A stretch of 64,000 nucleotides of DNA from Crocinitomicaceae bacterium. GTDB taxonomy: Bacteria; Bacteroidota; Bacteroidia; Flavobacteriales_G; Salibacteraceae. Below the pieces are notes generated by a model. The model did not search any database, was not told the DNA's origin, and saw only the letters and a program-made list of their open reading frames with translations. Location: the NCBI GenBank assembly GCA_002713215.1, contig PAVO01000025.1, positions 56,490-120,489 of the forward strand. Direction: 5' to 3'. This document shows, one piece after another, positions 44,201-52,585 of the stretch. Every line of letters starts with the position of its first letter. Position 1 is the stretch's first letter. A program made the position numbers and the translations under genes.

Positions 44201-44397
44201 TTTTCGTCGCAGAGTTCGTAGAGGTACTTTACGATTCTTTTCCTCATTTCCAGAGCTGCCTTGTTGGTAAAGGTTAGTGCCAGTATAGATTTAATGCCAG
44301 AACCCCTGGCCTGTTTGAGAGCAATTTTTAGATACTCCTTAACCAGGGTAAACGTTTTACCAGATCCTGCCGATGATTTATAAACCGTTAAACCCAC
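41260..44397 (-). CDS. UvrD/AddA-like superfamily I helicase with degenerate nuclease end
   Basis: A 1045-residue DNA helicase of the AddA/RecB type, used in double-strand-break processing. Motifs: Walker A SSAGSGKTF (about 8-16), Ia LTFTNKAALEMR, motif II LIDEFQDTSRLQW, III VGDGKQAIYRWRGGE, IV VNYRSKRNI, V LTIHKAKGLEFPVVIFPF and VI LYVVCTRAIDQL. The C-terminal 100 residues match the AddA PD-(D/E)XK nuclease domain: RPDRLV keeps the first Asp, but the usual DYKTG reads EYETG, so the catalytic Lys is replaced by Glu and the nuclease is probably inactive. An AddB-like partner is not in the window. The stop overlaps the GNAT start by 4 bp. Confidence 0.9.
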   Translation of the reverse strand: MGLTVYKSSAGSGKTFTLVKEYLKIALKQARGSGIKSILALTFTNKAALEMRKRIVKYLYELCDENLRQESNMYELLLHDKELGYDHTELIDRAKQLLHQLLHQYSLFSVSTIDRFSHGIIRTFSNELGLTNDFEIDLEVEELLRDAIENLIGRAGHDSELTDFLTRFSLDRIENDQSWRIEDEIFNSSRFIAYENADEYLEPLSKLSLTELSQIQKQLRKKVRHFEKTLLELGQQGLDLISANNLQVKDFYFGSTGGLPSYFSKLNKVSYSKLEGARLLKTVEEDVWYTDKAEDSIKTKIDSIKDQLLNIYTQTKGVFETDYPGYVLEKAVLKNFYATALINEVYREFERLKVERNILPISDFNKLIGDIVNDQEAPFIYERIGNHYTNFLIDEFQDTSRLQWKNLMPLAENSLATNQNNLVVGDGKQAIYRWRGGEVEQFVKLPFVRGAADNEILQQRISFIKEFVQEQFLTVNYRSKRNIVQFNNRLFSTIASEKGELIQFIYKGIEQEFLSNNTGGYVEVRVKDESIKDDETFDEFNLKETIQAIYGAREQGYNFGDIAILCRRNPSLIYLADKLAEEGIPIVSSEALLIDKSPGVRLLNTYLKLILDPNDKHEQLRFLFLLKRVRGIDGDPFPLAQSVMKNPSRENLELITSSLGYSISFNFLGNDAYELIEQGIVQLKMNSKSDEYLLAYLNIAHEYFQKNTVSLSGFLVHFEENRRKFSLDLPDGIDAVKLLTIHKAKGLEFPVVIFPFANYMYGFRQSMWLKLDGDIEGLPSFLVNKNKEINSTRFADQAREEDEHVMLDELNILYVVCTRAIDQLHIFTSSGGRKNFSRLFLPTLRNMEGWTTDDTFKLGNKEAVIKKTNSKGLRQENNLPGMFSFPELGRFNYLYPQNEGALNGESPGILGDCVRYTLANIIGIKDIESAIERSVFKFQLDSTTSELLSGKINELISNPTIRSFFEAEDAKTEVEFIGANGTVIRPDRLVTLNGQRIVIEYETGEPSEDHKARLQDYHAIISSVYNEPINAYLVYAENIELIQVV

Positions 44398-44522
44398 TCG
44401 TGTTACCTAATTCATTGTTTAGTATAATAATAAACCCGGTTATGCGTCATCCATTAAATGCATCCAATTACACAAACAAATGTACAGCTAGAGTTCAATT
44501 ATATAATTTAGCCGCCCAGACA

Positions 44523-45299
44523 ATGAATCTTATTTATAAACACGTACTTGTCTTACTTCTTCTCGCTGCAACCTATAGTTGCCTGGCACAGAAAAACCTG
44601 ACTTCCTTTGGTATTACCTATAAACCCATGATTGCCGGAAGTTTAATTAACGAAGGTGATCCCCAACAAGTTGAAAATAACATAGAATATACAACTACCA
44701 AGCTTTTTGGATATAACGCAGGTATGGTTATCCGGCACAATTTCACAAAAATGCTCGCAGTGGAAACCGGAATTGGTTTTACGAAGCGTAATTTTAATTT
44801 GGACGTAAAGGATCCTTCAAAAAACTATTCATTTAGTCAGGATTATGGGGTGATTGGCTATGAGATTCCTCTTCAGGGGCTGGTATATGTTCAATTGAGC
44901 AAGCAAATTTTTATGGATGCCTCATTTGGTTTTGTTGCTGATATTTTACCCAGTAATGTTGCCGTATTAAGTGAAGATAACCGCGTGCTTATGGAGGGAA
45001 AACGAAAAGACTGGATCATTGGCGCACTAACAGCCAATATAGGTTGGGAATGGCGTACTGAAAAAGCTGGTGCATTTTATATTGGCGGCACCTACCACAG
45101 AACGTTTGGAGATATGTATGGGTTTTTAATGCAATACGAATATGATGCAAATGACCCCAACTCTAGACCCTTACTAATGCTGAACATTGCCAACGGCAAT
45201 TACCTTACCTTGGATTTAAGGTATTTCTTTCACGTTGATCCTAAAGAACAGGAACTGAAAAGAAATGAAAGAAAGAGCGGTCGGTCGAAAAACAGGTAG
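44523..45299 (+). CDS. Outer-membrane beta-barrel protein, porin-like
   Basis: A protein of about 258 residues. The signal peptide (HVLVLLLLAATYSCLAQ) follows the ATG at 44523; an ORF extension upstream to 44373 reads through the divergent spacer and is rejected. The mature protein has alternating beta strands (FGYNAGMVIRHNF, MLAVETGIGFTKRNFNL, and IGGTYHRTFGDMYG) and ends LTLDLRYFFHVDP plus a basic tail (about 20 residues, Lys/Arg/Ser-rich). It fits the OmpA-like/porin-family barrels (outer membrane protein beta-barrel domain), function unknown. Divergent from the helicase gene, convergent on the DUF6089 pair (2 bp gap). Confidence 0.82.
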   Translation: MNLIYKHVLVLLLLAATYSCLAQKNLTSFGITYKPMIAGSLINEGDPQQVENNIEYTTTKLFGYNAGMVIRHNFTKMLAVETGIGFTKRNFNLDVKDPSKNYSFSQDYGVIGYEIPLQGLVYVQLSKQIFMDASFGFVADILPSNVAVLSEDNRVLMEGKRKDWIIGALTANIGWEWRTEKAGAFYIGGTYHRTFGDMYGFLMQYEYDANDPNSRPLLMLNIANGNYLTLDLRYFFHVDPKEQELKRNERKSGRSKNR

Positions 45300-45301
45300 G
45301 C

Positions 45302-46246
45302 CTAGAACCTTGCTTTGTTTCTCTTTTTATTGAAGGAATGTTTCCCTCCGGGACGGTAAACCTTTTTCTTTAAAGCGGATAAGTTATAAGTAACCGTGAA
45401 CAAAGCGGTAAAGTAATGATCTTTATTCTTCGGGTTACCCCTTGGAGAACCGGCCATGGTATTACCAGGCATGCTTCCATCAGACTTATCAGCCATTTCT
45501 GCGCTCAATTCACCTTTTTCTGAGCGTAACTTGTCGTTGTCATAGTACACCGTACTGGCATCGTCAATGTAATCCGTTAATGTAAATCGATAAGAAAAAT
45601 CTAGTCCAAATTTTACGTTTTTGTAATAAACATAGTTAAACGATAACCCAAATGGGAAACTTACTGAAATAGGAGAATACTTTTTGGCCCCACCTTCCAG
45701 TCCCTGACCTTCGGTGCTCAATTGCCGTAGTGCAACACCGTCGGACTTCGACCTAAAATAAAAACCTCCAACACCAACAAATGCTATAACATCGAAGGGC
45801 ATTCCTTTGTGTCCTTTCGCGCCTTTTATGTGATATACGTGACCTGGCTTAGCCCTAAAAATGTAGTAATCAATTAACAATGACAATTCAAAAATATCCG
45901 ACTTGAAGGACAAATTTCTATAATTCCTTTGGGGGTTAGTTGTTAATTGGTCGTTTCCAGCAACCTTTACCCATGCAAAATTAAATCGAGTTGCCAGTCT
46001 ATAGCTCATGTTGTAACGATAGCCCATCTGCCAGGAGAACTTCATTTGACTCCACTCCATGTCCAATAGCCATTTTCGTCCACCACCACTACCCCCTCCT
46101 AATTCTCCGAGGTAATTTCCAACGCCAACTCCCAATAACACTTCATTACGGCTTTTTCGCCACATATTGGCCTTATCGTAATATTGACTCATTGCATCAA
46201 TACTGACCACAAAGACAAATAGAAATATTATCGAAACCCGTTTCAA
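45302..46246 (-). CDS. DUF6089-family outer-membrane barrel protein, paralogue 1
   Basis: A 314-residue barrel with a signal peptide (VSIIFLFVFVVSIDAMSQ). Family pattern: NEVLLGVGVGNYLGELGG, then NPQRNYRNLSFKS, LSTEGQGLEGG near residue 195, and a C-terminal TDYIDD...SEKGELSAEM block, ending GNTMAGSPRGNP. DUF6089 proteins are Bacteroidota-specific; the related sequences are described only as predicted outer-membrane proteins. It is 55 bp downstream of a second gene of equal length with the same blocks, so the pair is a tandem duplication. Confidence 0.88.
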   Translation of the reverse strand: MKRVSIIFLFVFVVSIDAMSQYYDKANMWRKSRNEVLLGVGVGNYLGELGGGSGGGRKWLLDMEWSQMKFSWQMGYRYNMSYRLATRFNFAWVKVAGNDQLTTNPQRNYRNLSFKSDIFELSLLIDYYIFRAKPGHVYHIKGAKGHKGMPFDVIAFVGVGGFYFRSKSDGVALRQLSTEGQGLEGGAKKYSPISVSFPFGLSFNYVYYKNVKFGLDFSYRFTLTDYIDDASTVYYDNDKLRSEKGELSAEMADKSDGSMPGNTMAGSPRGNPKNKDHYFTALFTVTYNLSALKKKVYRPGGKHSFNKKRNKARF

Positions 46247-46301
46247 AATAGTTTATAGTTGTTGAGCAGTGAACTCAATTCCATGAAGTAAAATTAAGCG
46301 T

Positions 46302-47246
46302 TTAAAATTTAGCCCTCTTTCTTCGTTTATGAATACCATGAGAACGCACAACTGGCGTATATGTTACAATTGCCGACAACATAAAATAGCTATCGTTGCC
46401 TTTATTGCCCCCTCTAGGTGATCCGGGAAGGGTATTACCGGGACTTGAACCATCACTCCTGTTAGACATTTCCGCTGCCAAGTCTCCTTTCTCCGATCTA
46501 ATTTTTTCTTTATTGTAGTAGGTCCCTCCAACATCATCAATATAGTCGGTATTTGTAAATCGATAGGTGAAGTCAAAGCCCGCTCTCAGGGTTTTAGATA
46601 ACTGATAACCTGCACTAAATCCCCAGGGAAAAGCCAAAGCCATTTTCTTGTAGGGTTTTGGGCCGCCTTCAAGACCTTGTCCCTCTGTACTTAAAGGACG
46701 TAATTCAACCCCTCCATACTTGGGGTTGTAATAGAAAAAGCCTGCCCCCAGGTGAACCGATAACGAAATTCGCTTACCCGGTTTACCTATAACCCCCTTT
46801 CGATAGAAACGATGACCACGGTCGGCCCTAAGTAAATGATACTCTCCCATAACCAAGAACTCAATAAGAGTGGAGGAAAACGCCAGGTTTCGATAATTTC
46901 TTTCGGGGTTTTTTGTCAGTTGATCACTACCCGATACTTTTCCGTAAAAGAGCTGGGGTCGAACTGCAAAGCTTCTATTCAAATTGTAGCGATAGGCGAG
47001 CATAAAGCCGTACCTGGATTGACTAATCTCCACATCTTTTGGAGAAAACTGAGCCGCCTTACCGTCATTACCTCCTAAATCTCCAAGGTAATTAGTCACT
47101 CCGACACCAAACTCTATTTCATGCCTATAGTTATCCCAATTCTTTTGAGTGTATCGGCTCTTGAATTTTGGTTTATGCTTTTTTTGAGCACTAAGATTCC
47201 CAAGAATCGCTAACGATATTAATAATACTAATAGCTTATTCATCAA
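46302..47246 (-). CDS. DUF6089-family outer-membrane barrel protein, paralogue 2
   Basis: A 314-residue protein with signal peptide (LLVLLISLAILGNLSAQ) and the same ordered blocks as its neighbour: HEIEFGVGVTNYLGDLGG, NPERNYRNLAFSS, LSTEGQGLEGGPKPY, TDYIDDVGGTYY, SEKGDLAAEMSNRSDGSSPGN, and GSPRGG. The C-termini differ most (here GIHKRRKRAKF, a basic tail in both). Upstream of paralogue 1 on the same strand, and 45 bp downstream of priA. Separate divergence of the middle strands suggests the copies have different loops or ligands. Confidence 0.88.
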   Translation of the reverse strand: MMNKLLVLLISLAILGNLSAQKKHKPKFKSRYTQKNWDNYRHEIEFGVGVTNYLGDLGGNDGKAAQFSPKDVEISQSRYGFMLAYRYNLNRSFAVRPQLFYGKVSGSDQLTKNPERNYRNLAFSSTLIEFLVMGEYHLLRADRGHRFYRKGVIGKPGKRISLSVHLGAGFFYYNPKYGGVELRPLSTEGQGLEGGPKPYKKMALAFPWGFSAGYQLSKTLRAGFDFTYRFTNTDYIDDVGGTYYNKEKIRSEKGDLAAEMSNRSDGSSPGNTLPGSPRGGNKGNDSYFMLSAIVTYTPVVRSHGIHKRRKRAKF

Positions 47247-47291
47247 ATGGTAGATCGCAGCGCAATTTAACGAAATTCAGTCAATCGCAGG

Positions 47292-49754
47292 TTAAATTGG
47301 GTCCACATCCAGTACGATTCTTAACGATTTAAATTGCTTTTGGTTGGAAAAGTCATCCAAAACTTCTGCAATATTTTCCTTCATTTTGGAATTCGATCCG
47401 GATCGAGGAAGTTTAATAATTAGGTTTTCCAGGTAAAAATTCCTTATTCGTGAAATTGCTGGAGTTTCCGGTCCCAGTACCCTATTCCCAAGTATTTTCC
47501 TTAGAACAAACGCCAGATTCTGGCTTCCATTTTTAACGATCGACTGGTTTTTGTGTTTTAGCGTAATTTTTATCATTCGGCTATATGGAGGGTAATCAAA
47601 TTGTTTCCTATGAATCAATTGATTGTTTACCATTCCGTCATAGTCCCCTTCTACCACTTTATTAACGATGAAATGATTTGGTTCGAAAGCCTGTATAATT
47701 ACATGGCCTTTTTGCTTTTTTCGGCCTGCTCTTCCCGCTACCTGAGTCATTAGCTGGTATGATCTTTCAAAAGCTCTAAAGTCCGGGTAGCTAAGCATAC
47801 TATCGGCACTTAAAATACCTACCAAACTTACGTTTTCAAAATCCAATCCCTTGGATATCATTTGTGTCCCAACCAAAATATCGATTTCTCTATCCTCGAA
47901 ATCCTGAATAATTCGTTGGTAGGAATTTTTATTCCTTGTTGTATCCAAATCCATTCTAACTACAGTAGCATCAGGAAAGAAAATTTCCAAATCTTCTTCT
48001 ACTTTCTCTGTTCCAAACCCTGCTAACCTCAATTTCGATGAACCGCATTTTCCACATTCATTGGGAACTGGAATGGCGTATCCACAATAATGACAACTTA
48101 ATTGGTTGCGGTATTTATGATAGGTCAGAGTTATATCACAGCTTTTACATTCCGGGGTCCAACCGCATGTTTCGCAACGCATAATTGGAGAAAAACCGCG
48201 CCGGTTTTGAAAGAGAATTACCTGCTCTTTTCTGGATAGTGCTGCTTGGATAGCATCAAATAACTCCGGGCTCAAATTGGCTTTCATCAAATGTTTTTGA
48301 TGAGCCATTTTTAAATCTGCCACATGAATATCGGGTAACTCGACATCTCCAAATCTTCTGTCCAGCTTAACTAATCCAATTTTTCCCTTTTGTGCATTAT
48401 AATAAGATTCAATGCTTGGGGTGGCAGATCCCAATAAAACTTTAGCATCGGTTTGAATGCCGAGAACTATAGCGGCATCACGTGCGTGGTATCGAGGTTG
48501 CGGATCGTACTGCTTGTAAGAGGTTTCGTGCTCTTCGTCAACTATTATCAAGCCCAGGTTATCCAAAGGAACAAAGAGTGTCGACCGCGCCCCGATAATA
48601 ATATCATAAGAATCATTAAATATGGCATTGTTCCATGTTTCTACACGTTCATTCTCGTTGAACTTGCTATGATATACTCCCAGCCGGTTGCCAAAACGAA
48701 TTTTTAAACGATTTACCAGCTGAGTGGTAAGGCCAATTTCGGGAACCAGGTAGATAACCTTCTTGCCTAGTTTTATTTGCTCCTTGGCCAATCTAATGTA
48801 AATCTCGGTTTTGCCCGAAGAAGTAATTCCATGGAGTAACACAGTTTGCAAACTTTTAAAATGACCCTTTATTTCTTCAAGAGCCGTAGACTGCAATTGG
48901 TTTAATTCGTTTTCAGCTATAATCTCATCATCAAATACTGAAAGCCTTCCTTCCTCTTTTTCGTATACTTCGAGAAACTCCTTACTGATTAATGACTTAA
49001 CCTGTGCCAAAGAGGCTCCTGCTGCCTTATACAATTGAGTCTTCTTTACTTCCCTAGGGCTGGAAGTATGCCACCCGCTTATCTTCAGGTAAATCATAAC
49101 CAATTCCAATTGCTTAGGAGCCCTTGATAATTCGTTAATTCCGCTTTCTAAATTTGCTTCGATTCGGTACTTAGGAGTAAACCGAATGTATTCTACAATT
49201 TTAGGTTTGTACCTCAATTTGAGGTCCTCGGCTGAAATTGCAACCTTTTTTTCAATCAGGTTTTTAATAACGGGCATTATTGTCTTTTGTCCCAAAATAT
49301 CACTTACCTCTTTGAGCGTAAGTTGATCATTATTTTCCAATGCCTCGGCAACCAAATACTCTTTGTCGTTTAGTAATTTAAAATCGCCGGAAAAACCCGG
49401 GTGGATATGTAATAGGGTTTCACTGCTTAGCTTAAAACCGGCTGGCAATGCGACGTTTAATACCTCTCCCAGGGAGCACATGTAATATTCGGCCAACCAA
49501 TGCCAAAACTTCAATTGGAGATCCAGCACAATAGGCTTCTCGTCCAGTACCTGCTCAATGTATTTTGCCTGGTAATTCTCAGGCGCTCTTTCGTGAATCT
49601 TAGCCACCAATCCGGAATACATTTTTGAACGCCCAAATTGAACCACAACTCGCACTCTCTCCTGGATACTCTCTTCGAGCACCTTTGGAACCCGGTAGGT
49701 AAAAAGTTGTGGAAGCGGAAGTGGCAGAATTACATCAACGAAGAGTGTTTTCAT
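47292..49754 (-). CDS. priA: Primosomal replication restart helicase PriA
   Basis: PriA reloads the replisome at stalled forks. The protein has 820 residues: N-terminal DNA-binding domains (FVDVILPLPLPQLFTYRVP), Walker A LHGITSSGKTEIY near 310, motif II VDEEHETSYKQ, and the zinc-binding region with the eight-Cys pattern CETCGWTPECKSCDITLTYH...CHYCGY...ECGKCGSS. Motifs V and VI (ILVGTQMISKGLDFENV, RSYQLMTQVAGRAGR) follow. I start at the ATG at 49754 (MKTLFVDV), not the TTG at 49763. Confidence 0.97.
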   Translation of the reverse strand: MKTLFVDVILPLPLPQLFTYRVPKVLEESIQERVRVVVQFGRSKMYSGLVAKIHERAPENYQAKYIEQVLDEKPIVLDLQLKFWHWLAEYYMCSLGEVLNVALPAGFKLSSETLLHIHPGFSGDFKLLNDKEYLVAEALENNDQLTLKEVSDILGQKTIMPVIKNLIEKKVAISAEDLKLRYKPKIVEYIRFTPKYRIEANLESGINELSRAPKQLELVMIYLKISGWHTSSPREVKKTQLYKAAGASLAQVKSLISKEFLEVYEKEEGRLSVFDDEIIAENELNQLQSTALEEIKGHFKSLQTVLLHGITSSGKTEIYIRLAKEQIKLGKKVIYLVPEIGLTTQLVNRLKIRFGNRLGVYHSKFNENERVETWNNAIFNDSYDIIIGARSTLFVPLDNLGLIIVDEEHETSYKQYDPQPRYHARDAAIVLGIQTDAKVLLGSATPSIESYYNAQKGKIGLVKLDRRFGDVELPDIHVADLKMAHQKHLMKANLSPELFDAIQAALSRKEQVILFQNRRGFSPIMRCETCGWTPECKSCDITLTYHKYRNQLSCHYCGYAIPVPNECGKCGSSKLRLAGFGTEKVEEDLEIFFPDATVVRMDLDTTRNKNSYQRIIQDFEDREIDILVGTQMISKGLDFENVSLVGILSADSMLSYPDFRAFERSYQLMTQVAGRAGRKKQKGHVIIQAFEPNHFIVNKVVEGDYDGMVNNQLIHRKQFDYPPYSRMIKITLKHKNQSIVKNGSQNLAFVLRKILGNRVLGPETPAISRIRNFYLENLIIKLPRSGSNSKMKENIAEVLDDFSNQKQFKSLRIVLDVDPI

Positions 49755-49880
49755 TCGTAACAAATGTAGGATGAGAATCGATCGAGAGCGCCATCCACAA
49801 AGTCATTTCACCATTTAAAAAAGTGTTAAATTAATTGGTCCGCTTTTTGTTTACATTCGGGTGTACTTAATACACCCATT

Positions 49881-50609
49881 ATGAAAAATAGCAGCTTTTT
49901 ATTCGTCTTTTCCTTATCTCTGTTACTAGTTACTGCATTCAGTTGCAACACAATAGCCGGGGTTAAAGGATCTTCAAACATTATAGAATCTAACTATGAA
50001 ATTGCCGACTTTGATGGGCTTCAGGTTAGTCATGCCATATCTGTAAAACTGGTTCAAGCAGAAGAATACAAGGTGGTTATCAGCCATAACGATAATCTTA
50101 AAGAGTATTTGGTAGTTAAAAAATCAGGATCGACACTGGTCATCGGATTAAAGAGTGGAAGGTCATACAGAAATACTGAAATTGAAGCTGTAGTTTATAC
50201 TCCGGTTATCAAGAGCATTGATATTAGTGGAGCTTCGGAAGTAAAAAGTGAATCAATCAAATCTGAATCACTCACGATTGAAACATCAGGTGCCTCTTCG
50301 TTTAAAGCAGATTTAAATTGTAAGAAGGTCAACATGAATTTATCAGGTGCTTCCAGTATTATATTGTCCGGAGAATCAACGGATTTTTACTGTGAGGCTA
50401 GTGGAGCTTCGGACATCAGGGCTAAAAATCTGACGGTTACTTCTAATCTAAATGTTCGAGCTTCCGGTGCATCAAACATCTCCGTATTGTGCAATGGAAA
50501 CATTGAAGCAAAACTTAGCGGAGCCAGCAACCTATACTACTATGGATCAGGTGTAATAACGAATCAATCGGTTACCGGAGCTTCTAATATTAAAAGCAGG
50601 GAATTGTAA
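49881..50609 (+). CDS. GIN-domain (DUF2807) lipoprotein
   Basis: A 242-residue lipoprotein with lipobox AFSC (lipid Cys about 22). The mature protein is a parallel beta-helix: FDGLQVSHAISVKLVQAEEYKVV at the start, then regularly spaced SGAS turns (ISGASEV, TSGASSF, LSGASSI, ASGASDI, ASGASNI, LSGASNL, VTGASNI) at about 20-residue intervals. This is a textbook head-GIN domain, of unknown cellular role; surface or periplasmic adhesion has been suggested. Monocistronic between priA (divergent) and pruA. The other GIN protein in the window (4108-4848) is much more diverged. Confidence 0.92.
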   Translation: MKNSSFLFVFSLSLLLVTAFSCNTIAGVKGSSNIIESNYEIADFDGLQVSHAISVKLVQAEEYKVVISHNDNLKEYLVVKKSGSTLVIGLKSGRSYRNTEIEAVVYTPVIKSIDISGASEVKSESIKSESLTIETSGASSFKADLNCKKVNMNLSGASSIILSGESTDFYCEASGASDIRAKNLTVTSNLNVRASGASNISVLCNGNIEAKLSGASNLYYYGSGVITNQSVTGASNIKSREL

Positions 50610-50674
50610 CCGGAAGTACTGGTTCCAACTCTCTTTATTAACCTTATTTCCTCGCCGTACTCAAAGGCAATTAC

Positions 50675-50682
50675 TATCTTTG
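50675..50682 (+). promoter_or_regulatory. Promoter -7 box for pruA
   Basis: TATCTTTG followed by C, 41 bp before the pruA ATG, matches TAnnTTTG. Confidence 0.55.
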
Positions 50683-50723
50683 CGCGCTCAAAATTTACAC
50701 GTTAATAATTTAAATAAAAAGAT

Positions 50724-52349
50724 ATGCCTAACGGAGTATTTAATGTTCCATTTCCAGAAAATGAGCCAGTAAAAGGCTACGCTCCTGGATCACCTGAAAG
50801 AGCAGAATTGGAAGCTGCTTATAATGAGTTATACAACGAAGTAACCGATGTACCTATGTACATTGGTGGAAAAGAAATTACAACTGATAATAAATTACCA
50901 CTAAGCCCACCGCATGAGCACGCTCGGGTTATTGGGCATGGTAATATGGGTGATGCATCGCATGTACAGCAGGCAATTGATGCTGCTCTTGCCGCGAAAA
51001 GCGAGTGGGCTTCTTTAAGTTGGGAACACAGAGCCTCTATCTTCATTAAAGCTGCAGAACTATTGGCCGGACCGTTTAGGGCCAGAATGAATGCTGCAAC
51101 TATGTTGGCACAGAGCAAAAACGCCATGCAGGCAGAAATAGATGCTGCCTGTGAATTGATTGACTTTTTCAGGTTCAACGTTGCTTACATGCAACAGGTG
51201 TATTCTGATCAACCAGAATCTGCTCCTGGAATTTGGAACCGATTGGAATACCGCCCATTAGAAGGATTTGTATTTGCAATTACTCCATTCAACTTTACTT
51301 CTATTGCCGCTAACTTATGTGCTGCTCCAGCTATGATGGGAAATACCATTGTTTGGAAACCAGCTGATTCGCAAATCTATTCTGCGAAAGTGATCATGGA
51401 ATTGTTTGAAGCAGCCGGATTGCCAGCAGGTGTGATTAATATGGTTACTGTTGACGGCCCAACTGCGGGTGATGTGGTGTTTAATCACAAAAATTTGGCG
51501 GGGCTTCATTTCACGGGATCAACTGGAGTATTCCGCCACCTGTGGAAGGAAATTGGCAACAACATTGAAAAATACAGAACTTATCCAAGAATCGTTGGAG
51601 AAACAGGTGGTAAAGACTTTATCATGGTTCATCCAAGTGCCGATGCAGAAGAGGTTGCTACGGCAATTTCAAGGGGAGCATTTGAATTTCAGGGGCAAAA
51701 ATGTTCTGCGGCCTCACGTGCATATCTTCCAAAATCTATGTCTCAGGCAGTAATTGACCGTGTAGTTTCTGACGTGAACTCATTTAAAATGGGTGCACCT
51801 TCGGATTACACTAACTTTATTAATGCGGTAATTGATGAAAGGGCTTTTGATAAAATTGCCTCATTTATTGATTACGTGAAGGATGCTTCTGACGCTTCAA
51901 TAGCGGTTGGTGGTAACTACGATAAATCAGTCGGTTATTTCATAGAGCCTACGGTCGTCGTTACGGACAATCCTAAATTCCGCACCATGTGTGAAGAAAT
52001 CTTTGGTCCTGTTATCACCATTTACACCTATGACGATGCAGATTTTGAAGCTACACTGGATTTATTGGACGAAACTTCGGAATATGCGCTTACAGGTTCT
52101 ATCATGAGCAAGGACCGGTATGCAGTTGACTTTGCTATGAAAAAGCTTGAAAACGCTGCTGGAAACTTCTACATCAACGATAAGCCAACTGGTGCAGTGG
52201 TTGGACAACAGCCCTTCGGTGGTGCCAGAGGTTCGGGAACTAATGACAAAGCTGGTTCTTACCTGAACATGGTTCGCTGGACTTCTCCAAGAACCATTAA
52301 AGAGACGTTCGTTCCTCCTAAGGATTATCGATATCCGTTTTTAGGATAA
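50724..52349 (+). CDS. pruA: L-glutamate gamma-semialdehyde dehydrogenase (P5C dehydrogenase)
   Basis: Second step of proline catabolism: oxidises glutamate gamma-semialdehyde to glutamate with NAD+. The protein has 541 residues, the size of the eukaryote-like single-function enzyme (ALDH4 type) and not the bifunctional PutA. Family motifs: FAITPFNFTSIAANLCAAPA (about 180-200), FTGSTGVFRHLW, the general base Glu in RIVGETGGKDF near 290, the catalytic Cys in QGQKCSAASRAY near 322, and EEIFGPVITIYTYDD near 430. No putA-type proline dehydrogenase gene is in the window. Followed by a clear terminator. Confidence 0.96.
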   Translation: MPNGVFNVPFPENEPVKGYAPGSPERAELEAAYNELYNEVTDVPMYIGGKEITTDNKLPLSPPHEHARVIGHGNMGDASHVQQAIDAALAAKSEWASLSWEHRASIFIKAAELLAGPFRARMNAATMLAQSKNAMQAEIDAACELIDFFRFNVAYMQQVYSDQPESAPGIWNRLEYRPLEGFVFAITPFNFTSIAANLCAAPAMMGNTIVWKPADSQIYSAKVIMELFEAAGLPAGVINMVTVDGPTAGDVVFNHKNLAGLHFTGSTGVFRHLWKEIGNNIEKYRTYPRIVGETGGKDFIMVHPSADAEEVATAISRGAFEFQGQKCSAASRAYLPKSMSQAVIDRVVSDVNSFKMGAPSDYTNFINAVIDERAFDKIASFIDYVKDASDASIAVGGNYDKSVGYFIEPTVVVTDNPKFRTMCEEIFGPVITIYTYDDADFEATLDLLDETSEYALTGSIMSKDRYAVDFAMKKLENAAGNFYINDKPTGAVVGQQPFGGARGSGTNDKAGSYLNMVRWTSPRTIKETFVPPKDYRYPFLG

Positions 52350-52377
52350 TAGCCGATATCATAAATTATTTAGAAAG

Positions 52378-52416
52378 CCCCGTTGTCTTTGACTTCACTC
52401 AGACAATGGGGGTTTT
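52378..52416 (+). terminator. Terminator after pruA
   Basis: An 11-pair stem CCCCGTTGTCT/AGACAATGGGG (52378-52388 with 52401-52411, one G-T pair) and a 12-nt loop, then TTTT. Confidence 0.85.
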
Positions 52417-52585
52417 ATTTGGGCCAAAATCAAAAATCCAACGTTTACAGTACTACCATCTCCTCAGACAAGGCTATCTATATATAGCACACCGTTTTGA
52501 AAGTTCATTTTTCTATGGAAGGTCAACTACATTGCCCAAATCATTGGTAAGATTAATTTGTACCTTGTACTCCTAAGTCAACAGA

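Noticed and set aside
44373..44522. Longer start of the porin-like gene
   Set aside because: The 50 extra residues read through the divergent spacer and would bury the signal peptide, which begins at the ATG at 44523.
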